Origin: Gnetum montanum
Taxonomy: Eukaryota > Streptophyta > Gnetopsida > Gnetales > Gnetaceae
DNA: 64,000 nt
NCBI GenBank assembly: GCA_015680685.1
Contig: MNCI01026966.1
Location: 356,806-420,805 of the forward strand
Direction: 5' to 3'
How positions within the stretch are numbered: the stretch's first letter is position 1; each line of letters begins with the position of its first letter. Made by a program: the position numbers and the translations under genes. Positions 45,219-55,729 of the stretch are shown piece after piece. Under the pieces are notes generated by a model that worked only from the letters and a program-made list of their open reading frames with translations, searched no databases and was not told the DNA's origin.

Positions 45219-46640
45219 GCATAGCCAAAGCAACCCTTTGTGTTGCATGTGTCTCCTCGTCCACCTTAGATGACAAGCCCATCAACATTGATAGGTGTGG
45301 CTCAGTGATAACCTTTTGTCCTTCAAGTCTCGTCTCCTACCTTCATTCTGCACCCCACTATCGATAAAGCCGCGGCCCAACCCACGTCCACACCTAGGGC
45401 ACCCTTTGTCATCTTGGTGCCGAAGTCATCAATTGCTCCTACTACGTAGGAGAAAATCTCTAAGTCAATGCCCCAATCGCAACCTAACAGGAAAGGAGAA
45501 GGGTGTATGATGGGTAACACATCCAAGGACCGACTAATGCTGGGGCTTCCCAAGCCTACACCCCTCGCCTCAGTGCCCTTGGCCCCATCTTCTGAAAAAG
45601 ATGACACTATGCAAACACGACCATCTTCTCCCAACCCAAGAAAATGCAACCCTTAACCAGAAGCTGTTCCACCCCAAGAAATCTATCTCCTAGGACGAAT
45701 GGAAGCAGAGAAGAGTAACAAACAACCAAATCATGGGCATGATCTCCTTGATGCTTTTACGCAAGTCAAGCAGGCTCTCAAACAGAAAAATACAACGCTA
45801 AGCCTGTACGACTTATTGATGACATCCCAAAAGCATCATGAAGCCATGGTTCGCATGCTAACGTCCATACCAGTGGACGAAAACTTGCCAGCAAATGAAG
45901 AAGCAATCCATTCGATTATGCTTCCTCACACTACTGAACAACTACGATCCCCCCAACTGACGTTTCATGATGAATCCATTAAGCATAACCCAGAAAAGGA
46001 TTAGGTGACAACAACACCCATGTTCATCACTATCCAGGTTGGCCAGTATAAAATTCAGAGAGTACACATAGATGATGGGGCCGCTGCCAATGTCATTCCA
46101 TTCCCTATAGTGGACAAACTGGATTTGCTCAACCAGATCAATCCCACGACAACGTCATGTTTGAAGTCATTTAATGGGGAAAGAGTGCAAGTTAAGGGAA
46201 CGGTACACATCAACTTTGTAGCAGGGGATCAATTCCCCACAAATGCAATGTTCATCGTCGTCGAGGAGATGCCCGGCTTTAACCTAATCTTAGGGAGGTC
46301 TTGGTTAACTCAATTAAGGATAGTCTCATCACCCATTCATCGAGAGATCGAATTGCCCTATTTGGGAGGGGAAGTGATCATCCATGGTGATAAGATGATC
46401 CCTCAAGCGGTTAACAACGTAGAAATGGAACAAGGGTCGAAGGTTGAAGTCTCTGAAGACCAAACCCCTATCCCAACAATTGAATAGGTCAACACAGTAG
46501 CCAATGAAAGCTTGATGTGGGTTGAACTACCCTTCCATGGAGAAGATGGTACCATAGAGGAATGCTATAATAAGCCTCCTCGCCCATACGTGTTGCCAAA
46601 CCTAAAAATGATCAAGAAACAACTACAAAGCTAGCAAATA
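45219..46640 (+). pseudogene. pro: Element F protease region
   Basis: A Pro-rich linker (45240-45660) leads to a helix KNTTLSLYDLLMTSQKHHEA and then protease at 46005-46487: IQRVHIDDGAAANVIPFPIV, CLKSFNGERVQVKGTVHIN, FVAGDQFPTNAMFIVVEEM and FNLILGRSWLTQLRIVSSPI. The loop reads D-D-G-A as in C and E. One stop precedes 46005 and one follows 46487; a conserved tail runs to about 46640. The type 1 array starts 90 bp further on. Confidence 0.87.
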
Positions 46641-46730
46641 AACACGTTAGTGTTACATGTTGTATCAGTCCATGGTGTTTATTATTACGCATTTTACGCT
46701 CTTTCTTTTTACATTGTCATTATCACGCCT

Positions 46731-46985
46731 ATGATGGACTGGCCCAAAATGGCCTTAAACTAGTTGCGGCCCGCTACGGCCTAAAACTGGCAACTCAGTT
46801 TTTATTTATTTTATCCTTTTACACTTATGATGGACTTGCCCGTAATGGCCTTAAACTAGTTGGAGCCCGCTACGGCCTAAAACTGGCAACTCGATTTTTA
46901 TTTATTTTATCCTTTTACGCTTACGAAGGACTGGCCCAAAATGGCCCTAAATTATTAACAGCCCGCAGTGGCCTGAAACACATAA
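46731..46985 (+). repeat. Type 1 array of element F: 96-bp tandem units
   Basis: Units start at 46731, 46827 and 46923, exactly 96 bp apart. Each has ATGGACTGGCCCAAAATGG, a GGCCTTAAACTAGTTG word, GGCCCGCTACGGCC and CTAAAACTGGCAACTC, followed by a T-rich spacer. The third is incomplete. C, D and E have one or two reduced type 1 units at the same place after protease. Confidence 0.93.
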
Positions 46986-47099
46986 CATTTTTTTTTACAA
47001 TACACTTTCTTCCAAAAAAAATGTTTTTACAATCACATTGATCCAAGAACTCTATTCTTTATTCCTTTTCATTACAACAAGATGTTTAGGCTAATATTG

Positions 47100-47420
47100 T
47101 CATGCTACACACCCCTTTTGCTACCATTTCCACCTATGTCATCCAACTTCACCTCTTCCTCATGAAAATCATCCTCGTAAGGACCTTCTTCTTAGGGTGC
47201 CTCTTTGTGGGGGTGGTCCTCTCTTCAGGGCTCTTCCTCATGATATTTCTTGCCATGAGTTTGATCATCTTCATTACGCACCTCCTCATGGAGATCCTCT
47301 TCGTGAGGACCATCATCTTCATTATGCACCTCCTCGTGAAGACTCTCTTCGCCTAGACCATCATCTCCATTATGCTCATCCTCATGAGGATCCTCCTCAT
47401 TTTGATCCTACAATTTGACA
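47100..47420 (+). repeat. 48-bp tandem repeat, His-rich if read as protein
   Basis: The phrase CATCATCTTCATTATGCACC recurs at about 47264, 47312 and 47360 with decayed units before. In the plus-strand frame of 47197-47418 it would give a 16-residue repeat with DHHLHYAPPHEDP. Whether it was ever translated is unknown. It separates the type 1 array from the antisense gene. Confidence 0.8.
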
Positions 47421-47519
47421 TGATGCGCATGTTAGCATTGCCATCGAGACTGCACATAACAAGAATGTAATAGGCCTACAACTTACCTGTGATGATCCCG
47501 TGTTAGCTATGAAAGGAAT

Positions 47520-49530
47520 TTATTCCAAACCAACCCACAAGCGTTGCATGATCTCATCCTCGGTAAGCTTAGGCCAAAAGCCATCTCCTGGATCAGTTCC
47601 AGCCTTAACCTTCCCCTTCTTCACCGGAGTCCATTGTGGCGGTTCAAGGAAGAAGGAAGGGATAGTGGTCTCCCCACCAGGGAGGGTTATTTCCCTCTCT
47701 AGGGAGGCGCTTACTGTCACTTGCTCCTGAAACTTTTCATATGCTCCAAAAGAATCGATGACATCAAGAAATAGTCAAAGGGACCACGCTTCAACAACAA
47801 AATCCCTATAATTTTGGCGGTAGGAAGCACTTTCTTGCTTATACATGTGCTTATGATCTTTCTATGTCTGTCCCCCATTCTTTGACCATCACGTTGTAAT
47901 CCTTCATGTCTTGGTTCTTCTAGCCTAGGAGATTCATTTGCATCCATTTCTCAATGAGTTCATGACTGGCTTGGACATTGTTTCTGATGACCATCCAATA
48001 GCAGGCATAGTCAATTACAGCTGTCCGCCAGTTCTCATCATTGGTTTCTTAAGCTAGTAGAAATTCATTTCAAGAATCTAGGTCCTCAACCCTACTAGTT
48101 AGGAACATCTTCTTCTTTTTTGCTTTCTGCAACCTCTTCCAAAGAGCTTCATTGACGTTCTAGCACTCCCATAAAGAGCGGGTCGAGCATAACACACATT
48201 TACACATTTCATCATAAAGGTTGCGTGGCACTTCGGTCAGCTCTGGTGAGGGTTCAGGGGTGGTGTCCAAGTCAATGGGCTCTTTGGGATTCCATCCGAG
48301 GTAAGATCTTGTAACATAAAAATAATAGTGAGACGCAAAAAAATGATACAATATCGTAATGTCAACAATCCCCATGTTATAACACTTACGTACCAATCTC
48401 AGGATCGATTCTCTCTAGATGGCTGATCATATCCTTCGCAATTCCTTCCATAAATGTAAATTTATCAGGGGTCTCACCCCACTGCTGAGTGGGTGCTACT
48501 GACAAGGGCAAGACACCCACATCAGAAGTACCTATTACGCAAACAAAAACGAGTTAGACACAGTATGATAGACATAAAGGAAAATTAAGACATTACGATA
48601 ATGTAAAACTCGATCCAACAAAACTCTCAATGGTAGTAATGTGAGGTTGTCCTTTGAGGAAAAGTCAAACACACCAATGACAAGCTGCTCCCCTTTTTCC
48701 AACTCATCCAAAAGGACTTCGGCGTCCTCTACTTCCATCTCTTCTTCACGCATAAGAACCTGTGTGCCACCTTCTTTACTAACAGAGGCCTCCTTTTCCA
48801 AAACTAGGACCCCTCCTTCATGTCATATGACTATTGCCCCTGTTTTAGGGGTCAACTCCTCTACATTCTTCCTTTTGTCTGCTAAAAAAAGAAAAAAGAA
48901 AAAAAAAGAAAAAAAGTTAAGCAAAACACTTACAAACGCTATGCAACACCACATCTATATGTAGTGTAACAAGTATATAAACTAATTATGCATCTCTCTA
49001 CTTACCAGCTGGGAGATTGCTCCTGTGATTTGCAACCTCTTTCTCTCTATGTCAGTCAGACCCAGAGGATTCCATAGTCAGACGATGTTTTTTCTACTAG
49101 ACTAACGAATCGACTATTTCTGCTGCAAGGCGTTTCCCCCTAGACACACTACCAGTGTAAGAAGGGAGCACTCCACCCATGCTATCCTAACCCCATGTAC
49201 GAGGTGCCGCCAAACTCTTAGTCGTAAGTGAAAGTGAATCCCTAATGCCTTTGGGGGGATCTTGCGATTGGGTAGTGCCGAAAACCTAGGAAATCCAAAG
49301 TTTGGAAATATGGTTACGATCCTACTGCACCTAGATTCTATCCCTCTGAACCACCAGGAATTTGGAAAAACACCGAAAGTAAGCTATAAAGAAGGAAAAA
49401 TGCACGTTGAAGCGAGACTCAAGATTCTTGCGAAGCTTGACCATTTTAGCCTACAAGCCTTCAACAAAGTAACTGGCCCAATTATACCACGTCCTCTCCT
49501 CCATAACCTCCCGCATGATCTGAGCCTACT
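47520..49530 (-). pseudogene. Downstream exons of the antisense gene
   Basis: Blocks at about 49530-49006 (with SVSRGKRLAAEIVDSL and a KKHRLTMESSGSD stretch), 48878-48597 (Glu-rich, EEEMEVEDAEVLLDELEKGE), 48531-48394 (WGETPDKFTFMEGIAKDMIS) and 48307-47520. The last has EALWKRLQKAKKKKMFLTSR, then NWRTAVIDYACYWMVIRNNV, and a final TLPGGETTIPSFFLEPPQW block with stop at 47520. At least three stops and frame shifts occur in the last block. The content (basic tract, acidic coil) would suit a nuclear protein, but this is inference. Confidence 0.45.
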
Positions 49531-49549
49531 CTATGGTAAGGATTCTCCC

Positions 49550-50402
49550 CTAGGAAAGCAACTTTGGGAAGGCACGGGCTTGGAAGAGGGGATAAATGGT
49601 ATGAGCCACCTCTAGCTCGATTTTATCAGCAGGGATTCCTTTCACTTCCTTGTTAACCCCTAGCCACTCCTCTATCTCCTTCTGGTGCTTAGAACTCCTC
49701 TTTGACTTTTCTTCTACCTGAAGGCCATCAGAGGGAACACAAAAAAAGTTAGCAAACAGTCGAGCATAAATATCAAAACTTACACGCACGTTATGCATGC
49801 ATATGTAAAGACACTCGGCTTCTTTGCTGAAGGAGTTAACTAGAGTCAACATTTCGCCCGTGGTGACGTTAGGGGTTATAGCTAAAAATAGCTCCATTAG
49901 TCCAGCTTCCCAGAGGTTATTGGTTAGGATAGCTAGGGCCGCACTATGGCTAAGCCAATGTTGCGTTTCTTTTATGTCGCCATAACGAAACAAAAGACTC
50001 CTCGCTTCACACTTGGAAGCCATAACCGTGATCTCCCGTGATTCCTTAACTGTAAACATAAAACAAGGGTTTAGAAAATATAGCAAAATAAAATAATTTT
50101 ACACATTGTTTCCATCCCATAAGATTGTACAATGAACCACCATAGCGTAATTTACTACATTTGAAAGGTGAAGGAAACAGTGGGATTTTCTCTTGCACAT
50201 CCGCGATGATGAGAGGATGATCCAAAGTCCACTCCTTATCCAGCCATCCAAGCCTTTTGCACTTGGTGAAAAATTTGACATAGTAGTTAGGGTAATGTGG
50301 GATTTCCAATTCTAGTTGTCCCATAACACCAACACGTACATTGCTAATAGAGGTGATCTCCTTTATGACCATTTCGACCATAGACAACATATCTGTATCA
50401 CC
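49550..50402 (-). pseudogene. Exons 3-5 of the antisense gene
   Basis: Exon 3 (50402-50105) encodes MVEMVIKEITSISNVRVGVM and KRLGWLDKEWTLDHPLIIAD. Exon 4 (50049-49784) encodes ASKCEARSLLFRYGDIKETQ and a LWEAGLMELFLAITPNVTTG segment. Exon 5 (49717 downward) encodes EKSKRSSKHQKEIEEWLGVN and ends in a stop at 49550, after which the next frame continues with MREVMEERTWYNWASYFVEG-like sequence. I do not recognise a family. Introns are short (about 55 and 66 bp) and end in TTTACAG and CCTTCAG. Confidence 0.55.
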
Positions 50403-50518
50403 CTAAAGACCATCATTATTGATGAAAAACCTACATCACAGAATGTAGACAATTGTTTACACTAGACACAAAATTTAGAAAAATGGTTAGCATATTATGA
50501 TGTCGTGGAAACACTTAC

Positions 50519-50968
50519 CTATCTGCATAATACATAATCCCAGGTGGATTCTGGAAGTAGGTCGTAAGATGACGAGCCACAAATAGAGTGTTGTAGGTGT
50601 GATAACAATTAAACTTGGGCATATCCTGGATCCAAGACAAATATCTCAAACCCCTGGTATTATGTTTGTGGTCTTGCACTCGCACGGTTTTGATTGAGTC
50701 GTCCACCAGAAATCTCAAGATGCTCTGTGTTGATCCAACCAACAGCATCTCTAGAATGGCGGTGGTTGTGTCAGCTGGCAGATGCGACCAAATAATTACA
50801 CTGTAATTACGTAACAAAAACTGCAAAAACTCCCATGTGCCTCTTTGGAACCAAACTGCCTCCTCCTTTACACGATTATGAGGAGGAGGAACATTAGCCA
50901 CGGGGACATGTAAACAACACAGAACACCCACAATGTCCAAGACGATTAGGACTGGCTTTAGCATAATC
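50519..50968 (-). pseudogene. Exon 2 of the antisense gene: FCP1/NIF-like HAD domain
   Basis: A 149-aa open stretch reads KPVLIVLDIVGVLCC, at the position of the DxDGxL phosphatase loop, then VWFQRGTWEFLQFLLRNYSV followed by IIWSHLPADTTTAILEMLL, matching the RPGxxEFLxxxxxxxxVxIWSS block of FCP1-like phosphatases. Near the end, a TYNTLFVARHLTTYFQNPPG stretch sits where the family has NTLLLDDSPYKALxNPPH. The second Asp of the first motif is Val, and the late D-D-S-P is V-A-R-H, so phosphatase activity is unlikely. The exon is 450 bp, framed by AG and GTAAGTGT. The resemblance is by eye. Confidence 0.55.
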
Positions 50969-51645
50969 CTTTACAATGAAATAGACTTCTATTAGAAATA
51001 GCAATGTAGACATACTAATGACGTAAGAGAAAAAAATTGGGGGGGGGAGAGACACATAAAAATTAATTACGCAACACTAAATTTTCCGTTACCTTGACTC
51101 CCAAGAAATTGTAGGTTACAATGGAAATGCATTACCAAAACTACCCAAACCCTTGTGATCATGCAAGGTCTATCCTCAACAATGGTGATAAAAGTAATAC
51201 TGCATTTTAATCCAGCGTAATATGCAATATTTATGGGTGAGATGATAGAATCCTATTCATACTACATAAGGGTATAGTACCTGGACTCCTTCAGTTATGT
51301 ATTGTGTTCGCACAATATTGCCCAAGATTGCCCTAACCCTTGCGACTACGCAAGGTCTGTCTCTGACAACAGTGATAGTGGTAATAGTACAAACTATGAT
51401 AGCTTAGCTCACGTGAACAGGTATTAATGCCTACCATAATACACATCTTCGAAATAGGTACAATTGTAATGCCATAACAACAGAAATAACAATCATGCAG
51501 GAGGGTAAAAAGTCACTTACCGAGTGAGTGGAGTAGCTACCCGCATTTCAACCCTAGCCTTTTAAACCCACTGCAAACTCTCTTGCACTTCATCAATCTT
51601 CGCCAATTTGACATGTTTTCGTGTAATCTTCGATGCCATGGTCAT

Positions 51646-52225
51646 GACTGAACAACCTTCACAAAATCATCTGCTCACGCCTTACTTCTACTTTCCTTCT
51701 GCTATAGCCTAATTCAAATTCACAATGACTCCAGTCTACTTTGAGGACAAATCACCGACTTATAAATGAATTGGTTGAAACTAATTGTTGCATGCCTAAC
51801 CAATGTGGAATTTTCTCAAAATGCAGGTATGTTAGTGTGACATGAAACATGAAGATTGCAACATTAATCTCATAGATATTGTATAGATTACAGTCTGAAA
51901 AGACCCTAAACTAACACGTAGCTCATCCTCTCATAATCCGGTCGCATTAAATATGGTTTGCACAAAATTCTAAATTAGCTATCTCAACATGATAGATGCG
52001 CCACGTTACACTGCCCACCATAGTTCACAGAAGTCTTACGCTAACACCTAGGAAATTGGGCTTTCTCACAAGTCACGCATATGGTAATGGTCCACTAGGA
52101 CCTTAAATTGGCAGCTCTTTAACACATACCACTAAAACAAGAAAACCTTCTATCATTTGAATAGGTCAACAGAAAAAAACATAATATAACAACCTCCATT
52201 TTTGGTGATTTTGCAGGTCAATTTG
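51646..52225. other. Spacer between antisense gene and RT in element F
   Basis: No coding seen. It would contain the promoter of the antisense gene, but no clear TATA box is visible in the first 100 bp. A lone type 2-like word (TCCACTAGGACCTTAAATTG) sits at 52090. Confidence 0.5.
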
Positions 52226-53270
52226 CAAATGGGCGCAACTTTACTCACACCCCTAGCCTTAACAAGCCCATACGGGGAAATTATTAGATAGCTCAATCAC
52301 GCACTGATAGGGACTAATGCTTCCCTTTGTGATACAACCATAGCAACATCAGAAGTATGCCTAGACTAGCTAGAACATTTGGCCCAAACCCTAGACCTAG
52401 AAGCTAGTGATGTGACCAAGGATTCCCTCACTAAGGTCCCTGTGGTTATGCATAAAGGAGAAAGTAAAACTTTGAAGGTTAGTTCTCTCCTTGACCAACA
52501 GACGCAGAGCGACATTTTTCAAGTACTCCAAAATAATGTTGTGGTATTCGCATGGTCATACAAAGACATTCCGGGTTTAGACCTGAGGCTAATACAATAC
52601 AACATAGTTTTAGACTAGTGTATTAAAGTGGTTAAAAAAAATCATAGAACATCAAGCCTGAAATCGCGCTAGTAGTGTGTGATGAAATCACTAAGCTGTA
52701 CCAGGCTGGTTTCATTCGCACAGTTGATTATTTGAACTGGATGTTGAATATCATAGTTGTATCTAAGAAAATGGGAGGAATACACATCTGTATAGACTTC
52801 CACGATCTGAACAAGGCCATGATTAAAGACAACTTCCCATTACTGAGTATCAACCAACTTATCAATACAATAGTTGGCCATGCATTACTATCCTTTATGG
52901 ATGGGTTTTCAGGCTATAATCAGATCCATATCGACCCAGAACACCAACTAACTATGACTTTCATGACCCCGTAGGGAACTTTCTGTTACACCATGATGCC
53001 CTTCGAGTTAAAAAATATTGGAGCAACCTATCAACGCACCATGACATACATCTTTAGTGATTACCTCTTAGAGAGATTGAATGACTACGTAGAAGACATA
53101 GCTATCAAATCTAAGAAGTTGGATGATCACTCAGAAGACCTAGAGTTAATCCTTAAACGATGTCTCAGACATGACCTATGGCTCAACCCAAAAAAGTGCA
53201 TATTAGGAGTTGGGGTTTGTGGTATCAGAGATTGGCATCCGAGTCAACCCCAACAAGGTTAAAGCCATCG
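52226..53270 (+). pseudogene. pol: Element F reverse transcriptase
   Basis: The N-terminal approach has VVVFAWSYKDIPGLDLR, then the RT core: LYQAGFIRTVDYLNWMLNII, GGIHICIDFHDLNKA, FPLLSINQLINTIVGHALLS, MDGFSGYNQIHIDPE, TFCYTMMPFELKNIGATYQR and LNDYVEDIAIKSKKLDDHSE. The active-site box reads Y-V-E-D instead of Y-V-D-D, so the second catalytic Asp is Glu. Stops at about 52618, 52973 and a frame change after 53200 break it. It copies element RNA into DNA in live relatives. The order pro, antisense gene, RT is unusual, because RT normally follows protease at once. Confidence 0.88.
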
Positions 53271-53323
53271 TTAATCTAACACCACCTACAAACCTCAAAT
53301 AACTATGTGGGCTGCAGGGTAGG

Positions 53324-53760
53324 TTGCAATTTATCAGGGGTTTCATCTTGATATTAACAGACAAGTTACATCCTATGCAACATTTTCTCAAGAAAGGGGT
53401 TAACTTCAAATGGATGGAGAACTGCCAACGTGCGTTTGACAATCTGAAGAAAGAGTTGTTACATTTGCCAATGATTTTGCCCCCACAAAGGGATCAGCCT
53501 TTCTACATATACTTGGCAAGCCTTTCTACATATACATGGCAAGCTCAGAGGTTTCTATAGCTATGTTATTATGCCAAAGAAGGGACGATGGGTCAAAAGT
53601 TCCTATCTATTATCTAAGTCACACTCTATTTGCGTATGAAACAAGGTACAATGAAGTAGAGCGTAACTATTTGGCGTTGGTATTTGCACTCAAAAAATTT
53701 AGGCACTATCATTTCCATAGCCAAGTCAATATATTCTGTAAAAAATAGATTTTGCGGGCC
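53324..53760 (+). pseudogene. pol: Element F first RNase H (connection) domain
   Basis: RT thumb-like LQFIRGFILILTDKLHPMQH and FKWMENCQRAFDNLKKEL, then the domestic gypsy RNase H with ASSEVSIAMLLCQRRDDGSK, PIYYLSHTLFAYETRYNEVE and ALVFALKKFRHY. A 23-bp tandem duplication at 53498-53543 shifts the frame between the two halves. Confidence 0.85.
53498..53543 (+). repeat. 23-bp tandem duplication in element F RNase H
   Basis: CCTTTCTACATATACTTGGC and the next three bases are repeated at once with one change. Since 23 is not a multiple of three, the reading frame shifts here. Confidence 0.93.
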
Positions 53761-53939
53761 ATCACAAAAAATTTTATGAAAGTAGTAGGATAGCCCATTG
53801 GAAAGTCATCAAAGCAGAATTCGACTTGTACTACGTTGGCCAATCTTCCACAAAAGGTCAAGTAATAGCCAATCAACTTGCAACATCACCGATTAATGAT
53901 CAAGCCACAATAGAACCTGAGTTTCTTGATGAATAGATA

Positions 53940-54524
53940 CATAGTTTAAGCCTTGTATTGATAGGCCTCAAAGCAACATTATACTTCGATGGAGCTTCGA
54001 TTACCAAAGGTGGTAGTGCTGCTACTTTCATTACACTCTCCCCTAAAGATGTTCATCCATTGGCTTATCGCCTAGCATTTCCTTATACAAACAATGTGGT
54101 AGAGTATGAGGGAATCCTCAAGGGATTGTTAACAGTTAGGGAACTCAACGTTCAACACCTAACAATCTGAGGCGATTCAATGCTTGTCATTAATCAAATC
54201 ACAGGGGTTTACGCCTGCAAAGTTGTGCATCTACAACCCTATTGCAATATGGATAAAGATCTCCTAAAAATATTCATGACAACTGATGTCCAACACGTGT
54301 CACGTGATGAAAACATTGTAGCCGATGCACTAGCCACACTGGATTTAAACGTGCCACCACATTTGTTTGCCACTTGGCCCGCCTTAATGATGGAATGTAC
54401 AAACCCTGTCATTCAAGTGGTGCAAATTTCTTCTCTAAGAATAGGTGGAATGCTAGAATCGTACGATAACATTAAAGCCTACCTTCTGCATGGTGAACCT
54501 CCGCATGAGTTAACACCTACATAA
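53940..54524 (+). pseudogene. pol: Element F second RNase H domain (Tat type)
   Basis: ATLYFDGASITKGGSAATFI carries the first catalytic Asp (FDGAS). NNVVEYEGILKGLLTV has the Glu, GDSMLVINQITG the second Asp, and SRDENIVADALATL the last. A stop lies before GDS at about 54169. This additional RNase H, besides the one at 53.5 kb, is the marker of plant Tat/Ogre-type elements. It would cut the RNA strand of RNA-DNA hybrids. Confidence 0.85.
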
Positions 54525-55715
54525 AAATACGCAATCCGCAAGCGTGCTTCGTAATATGTCATCATTGGAGATAGTACTATCTGTAGATGTTCTTCTGATG
54601 GGGTATTGCTAACCTGCATTAATAATGACAAAGCACAATGAATAGTTAGCGAAGTACATGAAGGACTATGTGGGGGACATATAGCCCCACGAGCCATGGC
54701 TGCTAAAATTAGATGCTTAGGGTATTATTGGCCGTACATGGAATGAGACTGCCTCGCCAAGGTTAAGACATGTGACACATGCCAATGTTACACAAATATA
54801 ATACACGTGTCACCAACTGAATTGCATACTACAGAGATCACTTAGCCATTCCAATGATGGGGACTAGACATCATAGGTCCCATCATGCCTAAGTCTTCCG
54901 TAGGACATAGCTTCATCATCACCGCCACTGAGTATTTCACGAAGTGGGTCGAGGCTATTCCCCTACGAAATATTACATCTCAACAGGTTTGCCACTTTAT
55001 CTTGGACAACATAGTAACTAGGTTTGGGCTTCCCATGACTATTGTGACTGACAATGGACCATAATTTAGTAGTACTGAAACCAAATCTTTCTGCAAAAAT
55101 CTTGGTATTAAGAAATCTTTTTCCTCACCTTATTATCCACAAGAAAATGGTCAAGTAGAAGCAATAAACAAGGTGGTCATCAACTTACTGAAGAATATGC
55201 TTAGCAGCAACAAAAAATAATGGCATGAAAAAATCCTCTATGTGCTATGGGCCTATCGTACGACATGCAAAACAACTACTGATAGGACATCGTACAGCCT
55301 CGTCTATGGATCTGACGTAGTGTTGCCCTTGGAACTACAGATCCCCTCATTGCGGATGGTCCTCTCCATGGTTATAAATGAGACTCAACACAATGAGTCT
55401 AGGATCGTGGATTTAGACTCAGTAGAGGAGAAATGCATTCAGATACTCGACACCATCGAAAGGTATCAAGATAGGCAGAAACAGAAGCATCATCACAACT
55501 TGCATTAATGATCGATCAAGAAAGGAGACTTGGTTCTCAAAGCTGTTCATGAACCAGCGGGAAAATTCTCTGTAAGCTGGGAAGGTCCTTTCCTGGTTAT
55601 TAACGCATATGGCAATGGAGCATTCAGGCTAGTAGACATCAACGACAACGAACACCCAAACTCGGTGAATCATATATACCTAAAGCGGTACCACATCTAA
55701 ATGTTAGCTCAGCTC
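54525..55715 (+). pseudogene. pol: Element F integrase
   Basis: The zinc-binding part has [20 protein letters not shown] and VKTCDTCQ. The catalytic core reads WGLDIIGPIMPKSSVGHSFI, TEYFTKWVEAIPLR, IVTDNGP and SPYYPQENGQVEAINK, so the D, D and E residues are kept. The C-terminal part runs through LWAYRTTCKTTTDRTSYSLV, the VDLDSVEEKCIQILDTIERY coil and a WEGPFLV SH3-like strand to YLKRYH at about 55695. Several stops (e.g. near 54640, 54845, 55065, 55220) make it inactive. Confidence 0.88.
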
Positions 55716-55729
55716 AAACGCAAGGTAAC

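Larger units (their letters stand above)
47520..51645 (-). pseudogene. Antisense multi-exon gene relic inside element F
   Basis: On the minus strand, blocks of coding are bounded by good splice sites. Donors include GTAAGTGA after 51521, GTAAGTGT after 50519, GTAAGTTTTG after 49784, GTAAGTAG after 49006 and GTACGTAAG after 48394. Acceptors include a CTTTAG ending at 50403, TTTACAG at 50050, CCTTCAG at 49718 and TTACAAG at 48308. About nine exons result, starting MTMASKITRKHVKLAKIDEV (51645) and ending in a 66-aa block with stop at 47520. Exon 2 resembles an FCP1-like HAD domain; the rest is unrecognised, with helical, charged segments. Stops (e.g. in exon 1) show decay. Introns antisense to the element would not be removed from its genomic RNA, so the gene could be carried intact through retrotransposition. 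It could be a captured host gene or an element-specific accessory gene. Confidence 0.65.

Noticed and set aside
47500-47730. Plus-strand ORF at the end of the antisense gene
   Set aside because: The minus-strand frame (TLPGGETTIPSFFLEPPQW) is more protein-like and fits the exon series.
50046-50390. Exon 3 of the antisense gene read through to its stop as a complete 114-aa protein
   Set aside because: The last 13 residues come from sequence that looks like an intron (ends TTTACAG), so splicing is preferred.
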